Source of the DNA: a virus
IMG/VR virus record: IMGVR_UViG_3300020420_000035
Span: 1-38,337 of that record
Length of the DNA stretch: 38,337 nt
Strand: one strand, 5' to 3'
Below, piece after piece: positions 36,087-38,337 of the stretch (position 1 is its first letter; the number at the start of each line of letters is the position of its first letter). The position numbers and the translations under genes were made by a program. Under the pieces are notes generated by a model. The model saw nothing but the letters and a program-made list of their open reading frames with translations, searched no databases and was not told the origin of the DNA.

Positions 36087-38296
36087 TATATTTTACCTAT
36101 ACAGTCTATTACTTTAGCAACTCTAGCAGGTGCTTTTGCTTCTGGTATTGTACCGAATACTGGTCTAAGAACAGCACCGACACCAGTTGCAGATTTCATC
36201 TCTATCACAGGAGGGACATCATATTTAAGAATATTTAGAACCTCAACTGACTGTACTCCACCTGTTTCTGGATCTACTTTTACATCAAATACAGGAGTCT
36301 TTAGGATCTCCTCTGTAGTTAGATTTGCATAAGCATCCTCCTCAGCAGGTGCAAATCCTGTTTGGAATATGAATACAGTTTCATCAATTTGATCACCAGG
36401 TACATAACCTCTGCCAGGATCTTCAACGATAACAGTTGTAACACCAACATTTTCTGGAGGATCTGTAACAACTGGATATCCCTCACCTACACTATCCATA
36501 ACAATAGCAGCGATACCACCATTATCATCTAAAACTGCATGACCATGAGCTCCAAATCCTACTCCACATTTATCTGAGAAACTAATAGCAGGTGGTGTCT
36601 TATATCCTACACCAGGTATCTTCATATCTACACCAATAATACTTGCGGTTCTGGTAACACCTTCTGCAATTCCACCCAGACCACTATTCTCTACAATACC
36701 ACCAACAACGACATTACCAATAGCACCGATTCCACCACCACCAAAGATTTGTAATTTAGCATCACCACAATCTTTCTTACCACCTACACATGATCCACCT
36801 GCACTAAGATCTTCTATTAATCCTGCTACTCTGCCAGGTGCTCCAAGAGTATCAGATATACCTTTAGGAATTAAATTACCAAAGTCAGGAGTTAGACTAC
36901 CAAATTCAAATCCAGTTACAGAATCTATTGCACTGCCAAGTCCACCCAACGCACCACCAACAGCAGAACCAAGTCCTCCACCAGGTTTAGCAGACTTTTG
37001 CATTTGTGATGTAATATAATTATATGGATCAGCACCTTTCTCCATAACACTACCACCAACCTCATATTTCTTAGCAGGGGGACACTTATCTTTATTAGTC
37101 TGTCCACAATCTAAGAATCCTGAGAAGTCTTCTAGTAAGAAAGCAGAACTTCTTAAAAATTCTGCAACATCTAATCCACCAGGTAATAAGTTACTTAATC
37201 CACTCAAAGGTCCTGACATAGCACCTGAGATATCATCTATTATATTATTTAAAAATTTTGATACAAAGTTTGCTGTGACACAACCTGCAATACCAAGACC
37301 AGATGCTAATAAATCTTTTAGCATATCTGATACAGTTCCTCTTAATCCTTCTACTACTTTATTTGCTACACATGCCAAAGCATTCTCTGCGTTTTTAATA
37401 TTAACAACTTCTCCTACCTGTGATGCTACACCTGCAGCATGTCCCAGAGCATATGACTGAGGTGAATCACCTGTTTGAGCAACTACTTCTGAAAACTTAT
37501 CTGTATATATTTTATCTAATCCTGCCTGTAATTGTGGTTCTAAGTGATTATATAAACCTTGAAACATACTACCAACAAATCCATTTGCTTGAGTCTCAAC
37601 TGCCTCGGCAACAGCATTTATCTCTGCCTCTAATTTAGCTCCTGTCATCTGGAGATCTTCTATCCTCTGTGCCATAGTCTCTAGTTGCAATGCCATTCTA
37701 GAGATAGCAGATGGTGTACAAGTATCTGCTACTATTTCTTTTTTACCTGCACCAGATTGATCTACATTCTTTCCTTTTGTACCGCTAGAGTTAGTGGTAT
37801 TTGATTTTTTATTTTGTTCGTTTGTTGTATCTGGTTTACCAGTTTCTTCTACAATCTCTGTCTTAGGATTTATTTTTATATTACCTGTAAATCCTGTGCC
37901 TGGTTCAAACTTCCCGCCAAATTCTCCAGAGTTCTTTACACCTGCTGCCTGACCAAAATGACCAAGGATACATGGGACTTGACCTTCATCGCCATCTAAA
38001 AAGAATCCAAATACAACATCACCCTGTTGTAGTTGAGTTGATTTTGAATAGTTAGCAGCACCACTACCTGATGTAGTTGGCAACATACACATTGCCCAAG
38101 GTAAATCTACATCTTCTAGGTCATCTGTAAATGGGTGATAACCCATTATTCTTACTTTATATCTTTGACCCCAACCATCACCATCATCAATCTGATCTTT
38201 CTGAGCTTCCCTAGGAGCAACTTGACCGATCCACCATCTGAATCCGTCCCTGCCTAAAAATTGACTGTTGCCCAATAGGGATTCTTCTAATGCCAT
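36086..38296 (-). CDS. gp5-like: baseplate hub protein, gp5-like with OB-fold
   Basis: 736 aa. FRWWIGQVAPREAQKDQIDDGDGWGQRYKVRIMGYHPFTDDLEDVDLPWAMCMLPTTSG (19-77), followed by LQQGDVVFGFFLDGDEGQVPCILGHFG, is the gp5 N-terminal OB domain (WGrrkVRIfGyHP... LPWA... vp.GD.V.GFFLDGde.Q.PvilG). I see no lysozyme domain; instead a helical and Ala/Gly-rich central part (190-500) and strand-rich repeats (GVGYKTPPAISFSD..., VEDPGRGYVPGD) follow. This is the usual composition in cyanophages, where gp5 is much longer than the T4 enzyme and lacks its lysozyme. It starts with a 1-base overlap with the upstream gene. Confidence 0.82.
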   Translation of the reverse strand: MALEESLLGNSQFLGRDGFRWWIGQVAPREAQKDQIDDGDGWGQRYKVRIMGYHPFTDDLEDVDLPWAMCMLPTTSGSGAANYSKSTQLQQGDVVFGFFLDGDEGQVPCILGHFGQAAGVKNSGEFGGKFEPGTGFTGNIKINPKTEIVEETGKPDTTNEQNKKSNTTNSSGTKGKNVDQSGAGKKEIVADTCTPSAISRMALQLETMAQRIEDLQMTGAKLEAEINAVAEAVETQANGFVGSMFQGLYNHLEPQLQAGLDKIYTDKFSEVVAQTGDSPQSYALGHAAGVASQVGEVVNIKNAENALACVANKVVEGLRGTVSDMLKDLLASGLGIAGCVTANFVSKFLNNIIDDISGAMSGPLSGLSNLLPGGLDVAEFLRSSAFLLEDFSGFLDCGQTNKDKCPPAKKYEVGGSVMEKGADPYNYITSQMQKSAKPGGGLGSAVGGALGGLGSAIDSVTGFEFGSLTPDFGNLIPKGISDTLGAPGRVAGLIEDLSAGGSCVGGKKDCGDAKLQIFGGGGIGAIGNVVVGGIVENSGLGGIAEGVTRTASIIGVDMKIPGVGYKTPPAISFSDKCGVGFGAHGHAVLDDNGGIAAIVMDSVGEGYPVVTDPPENVGVTTVIVEDPGRGYVPGDQIDETVFIFQTGFAPAEEDAYANLTTEEILKTPVFDVKVDPETGGVQSVEVLNILKYDVPPVIEMKSATGVGAVLRPVFGTIPEAKAPARVAKVIDCIGKI

Positions 38297-38337
38297 TAGT
38301 CGTCGTATACTCTACATTCAAATGCATCTGGATGATT
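38296..38337 (-). CDS. C-terminal end of an upstream gene, partial
   Basis: Only the last 13 residues (NHPDAFECRVYDD) and the TAA are in the window; the stop overlaps the gp5-like ATG by one base (TAATG). In frame and coupled, so it is likely a real gene, but the family cannot be identified from this. Confidence 0.5.
   Translation of the reverse strand, partial: NHPDAFECRVYDD

Overview
The window reads as part of the genome of a T4-like cyanophage (a myovirus of marine Synechococcus or Prochlorococcus). The evidence is an AT-rich genome packed with overlapping genes, a gp5-type baseplate hub with an N-terminal OB domain, very large fibre proteins carrying GIGTT-type repeats, a C-terminal S74 intramolecular chaperone domain, T4-type late promoters (NCTAAATA), a flavin-dependent tryptophan-halogenase homologue, and several 2-oxoglutarate/Fe(II) oxygenases. 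I found no tRNA, rRNA, CRISPR array or insertion sequence. The host assignment is inferred from gene content.

Region by region: (1) 1-763, minus strand: a truncated 2OG oxygenase, a short conserved protein and a 54-aa AbrB/MazE-like protein. (2) 764-1385: about 620 bases without genes. (3) 1386-14167, minus strand: a dense early-type region of more than 40 mostly very small genes in ATGA- or TAATG-coupled strings. Recognisable members are two ArdA-like antirestriction proteins, an Api92-like protein, a DpnD/PcfM-like peptide, a beta-class DNA methyltransferase, an SF2 helicase and a possible PD-(D/E)XK nuclease. Eight strings start at a shared promoter module: a TGTCCA-type box, 30 bases, then TATAAT. 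(4) 14190-19747, minus strand: a tryptophan halogenase, a degenerate halogenase-like paralogue, two 2OG oxygenases and a ligase-fold nucleotidyltransferase. (5) 19754-29381, minus strand: a collagen-like protein and two large fibre or structural proteins, fired from a late promoter at 29413. (6) 29425-31320, plus strand: a small late operon of membrane and exported proteins, divergent from the fibre operon. (7) 31121-33113, minus strand: three proteins with signal-peptide-like N-termini; the last one overlaps the plus-strand operon tail to tail for 200 bases. (8) 33138-38337, minus strand: small proteins, a fibre-tip-like protein, a beta-helical spike-like protein, the gp5-like hub and the tail of one more gene.

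How they may work together (inference): the early region looks like a host-takeover and anti-restriction zone under a common regulator or promoter class. The late part makes tail and fibre proteins. A prolyl-4-hydroxylase-type oxygenase lies 6 bases downstream of a collagen-like gene rich in X-Pro-Gly, with a second oxygenase and a halogenase pair beyond it. This suggests a module that chemically tailors the collagen-like virion protein. The exported and membrane proteins at 29.4-33.1 kb suggest a separate set acting on the host envelope.
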